Position numbers and translations under genes: made by a program. Of a DNA stretch of 14,230 nucleotides, positions 1-6,281 are shown piece after piece. Under the pieces are notes generated by a model, which had not been told where the DNA came from, did not search any database, and saw nothing but the letters and a program-made list of their open reading frames with translations. Source of the stretch: Candidatus Aenigmatarchaeota archaeon (GTDB lineage: Archaea; Aenigmatarchaeota; Aenigmatarchaeia; GW2011-AR5; WALA01); the NCBI GenBank assembly GCA_015523085.1, contig WALA01000064.1:1-14230 (forward strand), given 5' to 3'. Each line of letters opens with the position of its first letter. Position 1 is the first letter of the stretch.

Positions 1-45
1 ATAATGTTCCTCTTCGGATACGCGACGATTTTGATAATGGGGTAA
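1..45 (+). CDS. C-terminal tail of a probable membrane protein (partial)
   Basis: Reading from base 1, fourteen sense codons run to a TAA at 43-45. They encode a very hydrophobic tail (IMFLFGYATILIMG), which would suit the last transmembrane helix of an integral membrane protein whose body lies before the window. The open frame is too short to prove coding. The promoter-like AT-rich stretch that follows directly fits a gene ending here. No family can be named. Confidence 0.4.
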   Translation: MMFLFGYATILIMG

Positions 46-53
46 TCAAAAGA

Positions 54-59
54 TTTAAA
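54..59 (+). promoter_or_regulatory. TATA box for the HExxH protein gene
   Basis: The box TTTAAA is preceded by an A-rich stretch (AAAAGA) that could be a BRE. It starts 29 nt before the ATG at 83. Archaeal transcription usually begins about 25 nt downstream of the TATA centre, which would put the start at or within 1-3 nt of the ATG. No Shine-Dalgarno sequence precedes the ATG, so a leaderless transcript is likely. Confidence 0.55.
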
Positions 60-82
60 CATTTATCTTTCAAATTATTTCT

Positions 83-742
83 ATGATGCAGGAACTTTCA
101 AATTACTTCAAGGCATACATGCCAAGCGTCGTTCCAAAAGACGCCAATTCGGACCGCGTTTCGCAGACATTAGACGTTATGTCGGACTTCGCAAAATACT
201 ACGGAATTCCAGAGACGTACGGAAAGGTTCCCGTTAAGGAAACGCCACTCGACGGAGCTCTCGGCGTGACAAAAATATCTCCTGTCGACGACAGAACGTA
301 CAAGGTGGAAATAAATCTCGACCCGAAGATATTTAGTCCGTACGCAAAAACATTCGGCGTTGACGAAATGGTCATATACCACGAATTCACGCACGTTCTA
401 TCCGTTCCTCTCACAAAATACTTTTTGGGTCTCGACGAAAAGGAGCAAACAACAATAATGGAAATGCTCGCAACATACGGTCTCAGCAAATACCTATCGG
501 ACAAAGGGCATGTGGAGAAGGCAATCAATGTGGCCGAGAGAAACCCGTACAAAGCGGCGTGGGACTTCGGACAATTGATCGATAAATATTATGGAAAAGA
601 GGAGCAAAGCAAAGAATCGGGACTCAAGAAGTTCATAAAAGATATGCAAAAATACGGAGCTCGGAAAGTTCTCGACGAACTTTACAGAATTGTCCCGGAA
701 ACGCGTGAGCTCACACAATCTCGAGAAGTTTCTTTTTCCTAA
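83..742 (+). CDS. Putative HExxH zinc metalloprotease (gluzincin-like)
   Basis: This 219-aa protein has HEFTH at residues 100-104, the zinc-binding and catalytic HExxH signature. A glutamate at 127 (in MEMLATYG) sits where gluzincins place the third zinc ligand, just after the motif helix. There is no signal peptide or membrane helix, so a cytoplasmic enzyme is expected. Residues 1-95 do not resemble a family I can name, and the C-terminal third is charged and helical. The start is one of two adjacent ATGs (83 or 86) next to a leaderless-type promoter. Its 3' end overlaps the convergent gene by 32 nt. Peptidase activity is inferred from the motif alone. It could instead be an archaeal minigluzincin relative with extra domains, or a catalytically altered member. 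Substrate is unknown. Confidence 0.7.
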   Translation: MMQELSNYFKAYMPSVVPKDANSDRVSQTLDVMSDFAKYYGIPETYGKVPVKETPLDGALGVTKISPVDDRTYKVEINLDPKIFSPYAKTFGVDEMVIYHEFTHVLSVPLTKYFLGLDEKEQTTIMEMLATYGLSKYLSDKGHVEKAINVAERNPYKAAWDFGQLIDKYYGKEEQSKESGLKKFIKDMQKYGARKVLDELYRIVPETRELTQSREVSFS

Positions 743-1268
743 GATTTATTTTCTTCTTCCTTTCAGAGAGGATATTCAAATACTTTTCAATCAGATGCCA
801 CCGCCAGAATATTCCGGCGTATTTTTTGAGGTCTTTCTCGCACGAATTTATTATTTTCATCTGCATCTTCAAATCGTTGTTGTACTTTTCACTCAGCATG
901 GGAACGCGCTGTATATCGTCATCGGAGCTCACCCCAAACGTATCACCGTGCTCGCTTATCTCCATGTAGTACTTCTTCCTCTTGTTAAAATAAATCAAAG
1001 AGTACATCTCGCCGAGCTTCACCAAGTATGATGTCGTGTAAGGAATGATTCGCTTCATCATTACCAACGGCCGCTTTTGATTCTTCACGAAAAGCCCATA
1101 GTAATTTTTCGTCTTCCCAGTGACGTCGAATTTCATCATTCTCCAAAACGGCCTTTCATTGAGACGATCACGCACTTCGTTTTCAAGCCTAAGTGGATTC
1201 AGAAGAAATATGAAAAAGTCCCTTGGAGAGCGTATACCCTTGAATGTCTTCCACGTGTAGTAACTCAT
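711..1268 (-). CDS. Hypothetical basic protein, last gene of the metal-cofactor operon
   Basis: This 185-aa protein matches no family I recognise. It is rich in Lys, Arg, Tyr and Phe. It has no clear transmembrane helix, only one cysteine (in INSCEKD), and a strongly basic C-terminus with Lys-rich runs. A central part (about residues 60-115) alternates hydrophobic and charged residues and looks like beta-strands. It starts 10 nt after the stop of the second MinD-like gene on the same strand, so it is probably co-transcribed. The ribosome-binding site is weak (AAGG about 14 nt upstream). Its last 10 codons overlap the end of the convergent HExxH gene. The operon position suggests an accessory role with the ATPases, but that is inference only. 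Confidence 0.7.
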   Translation of the reverse strand: MSYYTWKTFKGIRSPRDFFIFLLNPLRLENEVRDRLNERPFWRMMKFDVTGKTKNYYGLFVKNQKRPLVMMKRIIPYTTSYLVKLGEMYSLIYFNKRKKYYMEISEHGDTFGVSSDDDIQRVPMLSEKYNNDLKMQMKIINSCEKDLKKYAGIFWRWHLIEKYLNILSERKKKINLRKKKLLEIV

Positions 1269-1278
1269 AATTATATTT

Positions 1279-2142
1279 TCATCGCCTTAATTTAAAGATA
1301 TCATCGATTTTCTCAAAAATTCTTAACGCGTCCAATGAAGCAATGGCACTCGGGGAAACTTCGACGAGCGGTTTCATCTTTGAAATGGAAAACGGAACGG
1401 AATCGTCAAAATGGATTTTACCCAAAACGCGCCCTGAAAACACGCTCTCCAATTTTTTCGAGAACGATTCATCAAGGTCAAATTTGTTGATAATTATATA
1501 ATATTCTATGCCAAAGTGGTTCACAATTTTCAGCATTCTTTTCATGTCCGAGAGCGACTGTGGCGTTGGTTCAACCACACCCACGAACACATCTGAACCG
1601 GATATTGCTGAAATTGTCGTGCATTCTATTCCGGCGGGAACGTCAATCACGACCATATCCTCATTTTCCTCGTGCAAGATTTTCTCGACGATTTTTTTCT
1701 CCTCGTCAACAAGCATTCCCGAGCCCGAACGACCAAGTTCGAGAGCTGCGCTCACAACGTATCCGTACCTCGTCTTCCCCCAAAGAATGTCGCCCGTCTT
1801 TCTCGTCACGATGTTTATTGCGTTGACCGGACAAACGTAAGCGCATGCTCCGCACCCCTCACACAAGAATTTGTCGATCTTCGGGGGTCGCGCCGCACCA
1901 AAGTTGCACACTTCAACGCATCTCATGCACCGAATGCACGAATCATTTATCACGGCCGTTTTGGATATGCTCACGCTTTTACGGTTACGAAGTTCGACTC
2001 CGAGCGCGAGGGCTAGATTTGGAGCATCGACATCCGCATCCATGGAAACTAACTTGTACTTTTTCGAGAAATGCGATATCATGGACGACGCGAAGAACGT
2101 CTTTCCCACTCCGCCCTTTCCACTCCCGACCGAAATTCTCAT
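1279..2142 (-). CDS. MinD/Mrp-family ATPase with 2[4Fe-4S] ferredoxin insert (copy B)
   Basis: This 287-aa protein belongs to the SIMIBI deviant-Walker P-loop group. It has GKGGVGKT at residues 8-15, the DADVDAPN switch at 35-42 and VIDVPAG at about 165-171. Inserted in the ATPase is a two-cluster ferredoxin domain: C69, C72, C75, C79 and C94, C97, C100, C104, both in CxxCxxCxxxC spacing, enough for two [4Fe-4S] clusters. Such MinD-ferredoxin proteins usually occur as adjacent pairs, often with NifX/NifB-like small proteins, and are thought to load or move metal clusters by ATP hydrolysis. The precise reaction is not established. It overlaps the first copy by ATGA, giving translational coupling. 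The proteins probably form a heterodimer, since the two copies are clearly diverged. Confidence 0.93.
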   Translation of the reverse strand: MRISVGSGKGGVGKTFFASSMISHFSKKYKLVSMDADVDAPNLALALGVELRNRKSVSISKTAVINDSCIRCMRCVEVCNFGAARPPKIDKFLCEGCGACAYVCPVNAINIVTRKTGDILWGKTRYGYVVSAALELGRSGSGMLVDEEKKIVEKILHEENEDMVVIDVPAGIECTTISAISGSDVFVGVVEPTPQSLSDMKRMLKIVNHFGIEYYIIINKFDLDESFSKKLESVFSGRVLGKIHFDDSVPFSISKMKPLVEVSPSAIASLDALRIFEKIDDIFKLRR

Positions 2143-2981
2143 GAGCTCTCACCGCGTATGAAATTTGCGATCCTTTTTATTTCGGAATATGCGTCAACGT
2201 TTTCGTCCAAAAGTTTTTGGCTGATGTAATATTTAACGAGCTCCCTGTCGAACTTTATTCTTGAAATTATCTTCACGCCACGCTCGTTGCAAAGCCGTTC
2301 GATTTTTGAATTGTCTCCAATGTCGCTTCTGTTTATGACCACAAACGTTCTTTTGTTAAGTTGGGAAGTTATGTCAAGTATCAATTTCAAGTCGTGAGCT
2401 CCGAAAGGTGTCGGCTCTGTAACCGCAACAATAATGTCGGCGTCTTCGAGCACCGATACCACGGACGAGCCCGTTCCCGCGGATGTGTCGTAAATGTAAA
2501 AATCGTAGTCACCGCGAGCCAAACTTTTTGCCTTGTTTATTGCATGCAAGGATTCCTTCTCGCCCTCAACTATGGACGCGGTGAGTAAATTCAATCCACG
2601 TAGTTTCGAGAAATAGACGTACCCGACAACTTTTTTGCCGTTATCTATGGCATTTCTGGGGCAGACGATTTTGCACGTCCCGCACCCGTTGCACATGTTC
2701 GGGAAGACCTTTATTTTTCCATTGAGCTTGATGAGCGCGTTCTCAGGGCACGCATCGACGCATTTCTCGCACAAATCGCACCTGTCGTTGATTATTGGAA
2801 CAAAGAGTTCAACGGGTGTTCCGTTCCTGAGCTCCGCACCGAAGAAAATGTGATCGTTCGGACATCCTGCGTCCGCGTCTATGAGAACGGCCTTTCCGAA
2901 TTTGGAGAGAACGTTGGCTACATTGACCGCGATTGTCGATTTTCCCGTGCCACCCTTTCCGCCAGTAAACGCGACTTTCAT
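2139..2981 (-). CDS. MinD/Mrp-family ATPase with 2[4Fe-4S] ferredoxin insert (copy A)
   Basis: This 280-aa protein is built like its downstream neighbour: deviant Walker A GKGGTGKST at residues 8-16, switch DADAGCPN at 35-42, and DTSAGTG at 165-171. The ferredoxin insert has C68, C71, C74, C78 and C97, C100, C103, C107 as predicted ligands of two [4Fe-4S] clusters. Both the upstream junction (with the cation transporter) and the downstream one (with copy B) are 4-nt ATGA overlaps, so the three proteins are probably made in fixed ratio. A cytoplasmic role in Fe-S or metal-cofactor transfer is inferred from the family and from the NifX-like partners. Nothing in the window indicates nitrogen fixation. 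Relatives include the Mrp/ApbC/Nbp35 carriers and the paired MinD-ferredoxin proteins. Confidence 0.93.
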   Translation of the reverse strand: MKVAFTGGKGGTGKSTIAVNVANVLSKFGKAVLIDADAGCPNDHIFFGAELRNGTPVELFVPIINDRCDLCEKCVDACPENALIKLNGKIKVFPNMCNGCGTCKIVCPRNAIDNGKKVVGYVYFSKLRGLNLLTASIVEGEKESLHAINKAKSLARGDYDFYIYDTSAGTGSSVVSVLEDADIIVAVTEPTPFGAHDLKLILDITSQLNKRTFVVINRSDIGDNSKIERLCNERGVKIISRIKFDRELVKYYISQKLLDENVDAYSEIKRIANFIRGESS

Positions 2982-4198
2982 TCAACTTCCCTCGTCTCGT
3001 GTTCGAGCTTCTCCAATTTTCCCTCGATGAAATCCTTCACGACATCTGCAACAACGTCCGAGTTCGCTCTGTATATGTCAACAAAGTTGTCCCGAAGAAC
3101 GTGGAGCGATATCTCGCCTATGTTTTTTGTGACTACAACATCGGAATTTTGCGACAAGAACTTACCTATGGAAAGTCCGACCTTCACCTTTTTGTCCACA
3201 TAAGGGTTTGGAATCACCTTCATGCGCTCAACGCTCTTCTCCTTGACGAAGAACAGAGCAAAGTGCGGAGCTCTGGAAAGGTTTTTCGCAACTTTCTCGC
3301 CAGACTCGTCACTCACGGGGATTGCGACAACGTACTCGCTTTCCTTCTCGGGCTCGACGTGTATGCTGAGCTCATTGACTTGGGGAAACGCCTTCTTTAT
3401 CCTGCGCTCGATATCCTCAGATATTTCATTGGCTCGTTCAACGTTTATGCTTCCCTTGACGAGAATTGTCATGTCACCGAAAACGACCATTCCCGACTTC
3501 CTGAGTTTTATGGACTTTATGTTTTTCACGTAGTTTGTGGACATGACAAGTTCTTTTATTTTCTTCTCCATCTTTGGCTCTGGTGAAGCATCCATGAGTA
3601 TGAGCACGGATTCATAGAGTCCTTTGAGACCGTACTTCACGAGCAGAAACGATATGAATATTCCGACGGCGCCTTCAACGTACATCACTCCGAAATGTGA
3701 AGCGACAACACCGGCGAGAACCGCAAGCGATGTGATTATGTCCATTCTCGACTCATAGCCGTTCAACAAGAGGGCCGATGAGTTAATTTTCTTTCCCACT
3801 TTAATTTCATAAATTGATATGAAATAGGACGCTATCGCGGAAATCGCCGCCACGGACATCGCAGCGTAGTCGTAGCTTATTTCAACGCTTTTTAGCGAAT
3901 GCACGGAATCAAAGAACATGAACACGCCAGCAGCGACTATGAAAATCGACACGACAAACGTGGCAAAAGTTTCCGCCTTGTAATACCCGTATGGAAATTT
4001 TTCATCCGGCCTCTTCTCGGAGATTTTAAGCCCGATGAACGTGGCAAAAATTATGAAAATGTCCGATGTGGAATGCAACGCATCGGCTATCAGAGCCACA
4101 CTGCCGCTCAAAACTCCCACAATGCCTTTCAAAATAGCAAGAACCACCGTGGCAGCAGTGCAGTTCAAGGCAACTTTCTTTCCGCTGCTCACATCCAT
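2978..4198 (-). CDS. Cation diffusion facilitator (CDF) transporter fused to a C-terminal NifX-like domain
   Basis: This 406-aa protein has three parts. Residues 10-205 are a CDF membrane domain of about six helices. Residues 210-285 are the cytoplasmic metallochaperone-like CDF domain (ending in LSIHVEPE). Residues 290-400 resemble the dinitrogenase FeMo-cofactor (NifX/NifB) domain. CDF proteins export divalent cations by proton antiport. The helix 2 metal motif is intact (H42xxxD46 in ADALHSTSD). In helix 5 the usual histidine of HxxxD is a glutamate (E149xxxD153 in NGYESRMD), so metal preference may differ from ordinary zinc carriers. The third domain aligns by eye with the free NifX-like neighbour: VAIP starts, RAPxF, NP, VVVTKNIG against AVITREIG, and a LE-EH end. 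The start overlaps the NifX gene by 10 nt and the stop overlaps MinD copy A by ATGA. The transported ion is not known. Confidence 0.92.
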   Translation of the reverse strand: MDVSSGKKVALNCTAATVVLAILKGIVGVLSGSVALIADALHSTSDIFIIFATFIGLKISEKRPDEKFPYGYYKAETFATFVVSIFIVAAGVFMFFDSVHSLKSVEISYDYAAMSVAAISAIASYFISIYEIKVGKKINSSALLLNGYESRMDIITSLAVLAGVVASHFGVMYVEGAVGIFISFLLVKYGLKGLYESVLILMDASPEPKMEKKIKELVMSTNYVKNIKSIKLRKSGMVVFGDMTILVKGSINVERANEISEDIERRIKKAFPQVNELSIHVEPEKESEYVVAIPVSDESGEKVAKNLSRAPHFALFFVKEKSVERMKVIPNPYVDKKVKVGLSIGKFLSQNSDVVVTKNIGEISLHVLRDNFVDIYRANSDVVADVVKDFIEGKLEKLEHETREVE

Positions 4199-4590
4199 CT
4201 TCCACGACCTCCTCTGCCGAATCCGCGACCAAATCCACGTCCAAAAGCACGCGTATGCTCTTTGAATTCTTCCAATTCGCCACGCTTCAAGCGCTCAACA
4301 ACATCTCTGACTTTTCCGTCACCGGAAAATACTTTCACGCCTGCCTCGCGAAGTATCTCGTAAGAGTTCGGACCTATTTCTCGCGTTATAACGGCACTCG
4401 CGCCAGAGTTGAGAATTGCACGCGCCGACGCCACGCCGGCGGCATGTTGCGCAAGAGAACCGGGATTTCTCTTCGCAACAACGGACATTGAATCCAAGTC
4501 AACTATAGTGAAAAACGGAGCTCGGCCAAATATATTGGACACTTCCTCTTCAAGGCCGCGCTCACCGTTGGTAGGAATTGCAACTTTCAT
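4189..4590 (-). CDS. NifX/NifB-like dinitrogenase cofactor-domain protein with Gly/Arg tail
   Basis: This 133-aa protein has a NifX/NifB-type cofactor-binding fold at about residues 1-110 (MKVAIPTNGERG start, FGRAPFF, AVITREIGPNS). The tail at 114-132 is made of GRGF repeats ending in RWM. Members of this family carry or bind metal-sulfur cofactors. Many archaea and anaerobic bacteria encode them without nitrogenase, and their substrate there is unsettled. The domain has no cysteine. I chose the ATG at 4590, not 4596, because GGGAGG at 4604-4599 is 8 nt from the former and only 2 nt from the latter. That start overlaps the preceding stop as ATGA. It probably works with the fused transporter domain and the MinD pair. 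Confidence 0.9.
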   Translation of the reverse strand: MKVAIPTNGERGLEEEVSNIFGRAPFFTIVDLDSMSVVAKRNPGSLAQHAAGVASARAILNSGASAVITREIGPNSYEILREAGVKVFSGDGKVRDVVERLKRGELEEFKEHTRAFGRGFGRGFGRGGRGRWM

Positions 4591-4754
4591 TCCCATCGCC
4601 TCCCACGACCGAAACCGCGTCCGCGACCGCGCCCACCATCGACTCTATAAATGGCTGTCGAACCACATTTAGGGCATTTCGCAGGGCGTCCCGTTCCGTA
4701 GGGCTCTTCCCATTCGTATCCACATGAGCCGCACTTGAATTTCCTTCCTTCCAT
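4587..4754 (-). CDS. Small zinc-ribbon protein with Arg/Gly-rich tail (55 aa)
   Basis: This short gene has two CxxC knuckles (C8/C11 and C27/C30) around GYEWEEPYGTG, so it should bind one zinc. The rest is a tail at 40-55 of alternating Gly and Arg. The ribbon is closely similar to the C-terminus of the DUF134 protein encoded just upstream (CGYEWKEPFGTG, CPKCGS), so the two probably arose by duplication. It starts 4 nt after the DUF134 stop, behind a GAGGTGA ribosome-binding site, and its stop overlaps the NifX start. It may bind nucleic acid or pair with the NifX-like protein, which carries a similar Gly/Arg tail. No activity is known. Confidence 0.87.
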   Translation of the reverse strand: MEGRKFKCGSCGYEWEEPYGTGRPAKCPKCGSTAIYRVDGGRGRGRGFGRGRRWE

Positions 4755-4758
4755 AACA

Positions 4759-5160
4759 TCACCTCAACCTTACAACATCTTTGGAGCCGCACTTCGGGCA
4801 TTTGACAGCACCCGTTCCAAACGGCTCCTTCCACTCATAACCGCAATTTCTGCAATGCATAACCCTGTACTTGACCTCAAATGCTCCGCCACTTATTTCA
4901 AGCGCCTTGCCATTGAACACGGCGTCCACGACTTTCTTACGCGCATTCGTGAGCTCCGTCCACAGCGTCTTTCTCGATATGTTCATTATCTTCGCCGCTT
5001 CCTCCTGGCCGTGTCCGTCAAGATCAACGAGTTTCATCGCCATGAGCTCATCTGGCGTAATACTAACCGTTTCTATGTCGAGCAACCGGACTCCGCGCGG
5101 CTTGAAATAGTCGGTCTTCGGGAGCTCGTACAATCGACGAAGCTTTCTGGGTCTCGACAT
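4759..5160 (-). CDS. DUF134/UPF0251 helix-turn-helix protein with C-terminal zinc ribbon
   Basis: This 133-aa protein begins with the family signature (MSRPRKLRRL, then YFKPRGV). A sigma-like helix-turn-helix follows at about residues 36-82 (TPDELMAMKLVDLDG, then QEEAAKIMNISRKTLW). Residues 100-130 add a zinc ribbon with C103, C106, C121 and C124. UPF0251 proteins are presumed DNA-binding regulators and commonly precede NifX-like and MinD-ferredoxin genes. As first gene of the operon, directly behind a TATA box, it is the likely local regulator and may be autoregulatory. The zinc ribbon could be a metal-sensing or protein-contact element. Its near copy in the next gene supports a shared partner. 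The start ATG at 5160 has a leader of about 10 nt. Confidence 0.92.
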   Translation of the reverse strand: MSRPRKLRRLYELPKTDYFKPRGVRLLDIETVSITPDELMAMKLVDLDGHGQEEAAKIMNISRKTLWTELTNARKKVVDAVFNGKALEISGGAFEVKYRVMHCRNCGYEWKEPFGTGAVKCPKCGSKDVVRLR

Positions 5161-5190
5161 AAAAACACTAATTACTCATATGCGCAAAAA

Positions 5191-5201
5191 GTATTTAAGC
5201 T
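5191..5201 (-). promoter_or_regulatory. TATA box of the DUF134-NifX-CDF-MinD operon
   Basis: On the minus strand the sequence AGCTTAAATAC lies about 35 nt before the DUF134 ATG at 5160. Transcription would start near 5170, giving a leader of about 10 nt. The box overlaps the stop codon of the preceding membrane regulator gene (5200-5202), so the operon can have its own promoter despite a 39-nt gap. Confidence 0.5.
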
Positions 5202-5670
5202 ATTGTAGAAGCAGTTTTTCCATATCATCCGAGAGTTTCACGATGTACGTCTTCCCGTAGCGCTCACGCTTCACGAGTCCGCGGAGCTCAAGCCTCTTTA
5301 TCGTTCGGAACGTCTTGACCTTGTCGAACTTCGTTTCGCGCATTATCTTCGACTGGGTCGTCGGCCCGCGGACGAGTATTCTGACGACCGCACGCTCGCC
5401 TGGCGGAAGGAGTATAAGAATTTTATCCAAATTCTCCTCTACGAAGTCCTTCTTTGTCTCCACATTGATGAATATTAGATAGTACACAAGAACTCCTATA
5501 AAGAGCCCGAGCGAAGAGAGAAATGGAACGAACAAGTACAGCGGTATGGCACATCCACAGACGTTCCCCGTCTCAACGTGGTATTGAACGTAAAGTGAAC
5601 TCCCCGCGACAATAAGTATGAAAACGGTTATGATAAGCATCGCAAGTATTATTTTCTTCGAATGCTTCAT
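5200..5670 (-). CDS. Membrane-anchored winged helix-turn-helix regulator
   Basis: This 156-aa protein has two N-terminal transmembrane helices (about residues 6-28 and 42-69). They are joined by a short loop holding C38 and C40 (a CGC pair), which would face outside. A cytoplasmic linker leads to a winged helix at about 85-152: ERAVVRILV, then TTQSKIM, a recognition-helix region and a wing (LVKRERYGKTYIVKL). Two-helix membrane wHTH proteins are common in archaea and are thought to link envelope signals to transcription; few have known targets. It is transcribed divergently from the PLD-like gene across 55 nt, so that gene is a plausible target. The ATG at 5670 lies about 21 nt from the TATA box, consistent with a leaderless message. 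The loop cysteines could form a redox switch. Confidence 0.87.
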   Translation of the reverse strand: MKHSKKIILAMLIITVFILIVAGSSLYVQYHVETGNVCGCAIPLYLFVPFLSSLGLFIGVLVYYLIFINVETKKDFVEENLDKILILLPPGERAVVRILVRGPTTQSKIMRETKFDKVKTFRTIKRLELRGLVKRERYGKTYIVKLSDDMEKLLLQ

Positions 5671-5689
5671 AATTAGATTTGCCCGAACA

Positions 5690-5700
5690 GTTTAAAAATA
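5690..5700. promoter_or_regulatory. Shared TATA region between divergent wHTH and PLD-like genes
   Basis: The 55-nt spacer 5671-5725 holds one good AT box. TTTAAAAATA reads toward the PLD-like gene (ATG 5726), and its complement TTTTTAAACT reads toward the wHTH gene (ATG 5670). TTTAAA is itself a palindrome. Predicted starts are about 5720 on the plus strand (leader of a few nt) and about 5670 on the minus strand (leaderless). A single element may serve both directions, making expression of the pair competitive or co-regulated. Confidence 0.5.
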
Positions 5701-5725
5701 AATAATTTTCCCGTGAACTTAACGT

Positions 5726-6280
5726 ATGAAAAGCTCAAAGACGCTCGCAGTGATTTCGCTTGGAATCGTAATCGGCATCGCAGTCGGCTCATACGCATCT
5801 TACGTCTTCTACTACCGAAACATATTCTGCCCCAACGAAACCGTGACACTCTTCGACCGAGCATACTTCGCGTACGTTGACCGACTCTTGCGCTCGGCAA
5901 ACAACACGATTGACATCGCAATGTTTGAATTAAAGTACTACCCAACGTATCCGGACAGCAAGGAGAACGAGCTCGTCAACGATTTAATAGACGCGTCTGA
6001 GCGCGGCGTGAAGGTGCGCGCAATTGTCGACGAGTACGACAGGCACGCAAATGACACAATATCGCTTCTCCGTTCGCACGGCATAGACGCAAAGCTGGAC
6101 GAAAAGAATATAACCACTCACGTCAAAATTATAATAATCGACGGAAAGATTGTCATCGTTGGTTCGACAAATTGGAGCTACTACGCCCTTGAGAAAAACC
6201 ACGAGGCGTCCGTCGTCATATACTCAAAAGACGTTGCAAGACGTTTTGAGGAATACTTTTCAAAAATATGGAGGGAGTGA
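5726..6280 (+). CDS. Membrane-anchored phospholipase D-like protein, single HKD motif
   Basis: This 184-aa protein starts with a Lys-containing N-terminus and a hydrophobic segment (about residues 7-29), either an uncleaved anchor or a signal peptide. The PLD fold follows: ANNTIDIAMFEL at 58-69, DEYDRH, and the catalytic HKD motif H132-x-K134-x4-D139, followed by GSTNWS at 146-151. With one HKD motif it should act as a homodimer, as Nuc-type bacterial endonucleases of similar size do. The charge pattern places the catalytic domain outside the membrane. Substrate may be nucleic acid or a lipid phosphodiester; the Nuc-like length makes a nuclease more likely. It is first in a plus-strand operon and is separated by 1 nt from the kinase-like gene. 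No SD sequence is seen, in line with a very short leader. Confidence 0.87.
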   Translation: MKSSKTLAVISLGIVIGIAVGSYASYVFYYRNIFCPNETVTLFDRAYFAYVDRLLRSANNTIDIAMFELKYYPTYPDSKENELVNDLIDASERGVKVRAIVDEYDRHANDTISLLRSHGIDAKLDEKNITTHVKIIIIDGKIVIVGSTNWSYYALEKNHEASVVIYSKDVARRFEEYFSKIWRE

Positions 6281-6281
6281 A

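Noticed and set aside
199-552. 117-aa minus-strand frame opposite the HExxH gene
   Set aside because: It is antisense to a gene with a promoter and a catalytic motif, and shows no features of its own.
3899-4363. 154-aa open frame on the plus strand opposite the CDF and NifX-like genes
   Set aside because: It is antisense to two well-supported genes, its translation is Pro/Arg/Ser-rich low complexity from the Gly/Arg repeats, and it has no promoter.
4189-4590. Nitrogen fixation function for the NifX-like protein
   Set aside because: No nifHDK or other nitrogenase gene is present, and this domain is widespread in organisms that do not fix nitrogen.
4562-4834. 90-aa minus-strand frame covering the small zinc-ribbon gene
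   Set aside because: It is out of frame with the zinc ribbon. The correct frame gives paired CxxC knuckles and precise overlaps with both neighbours.
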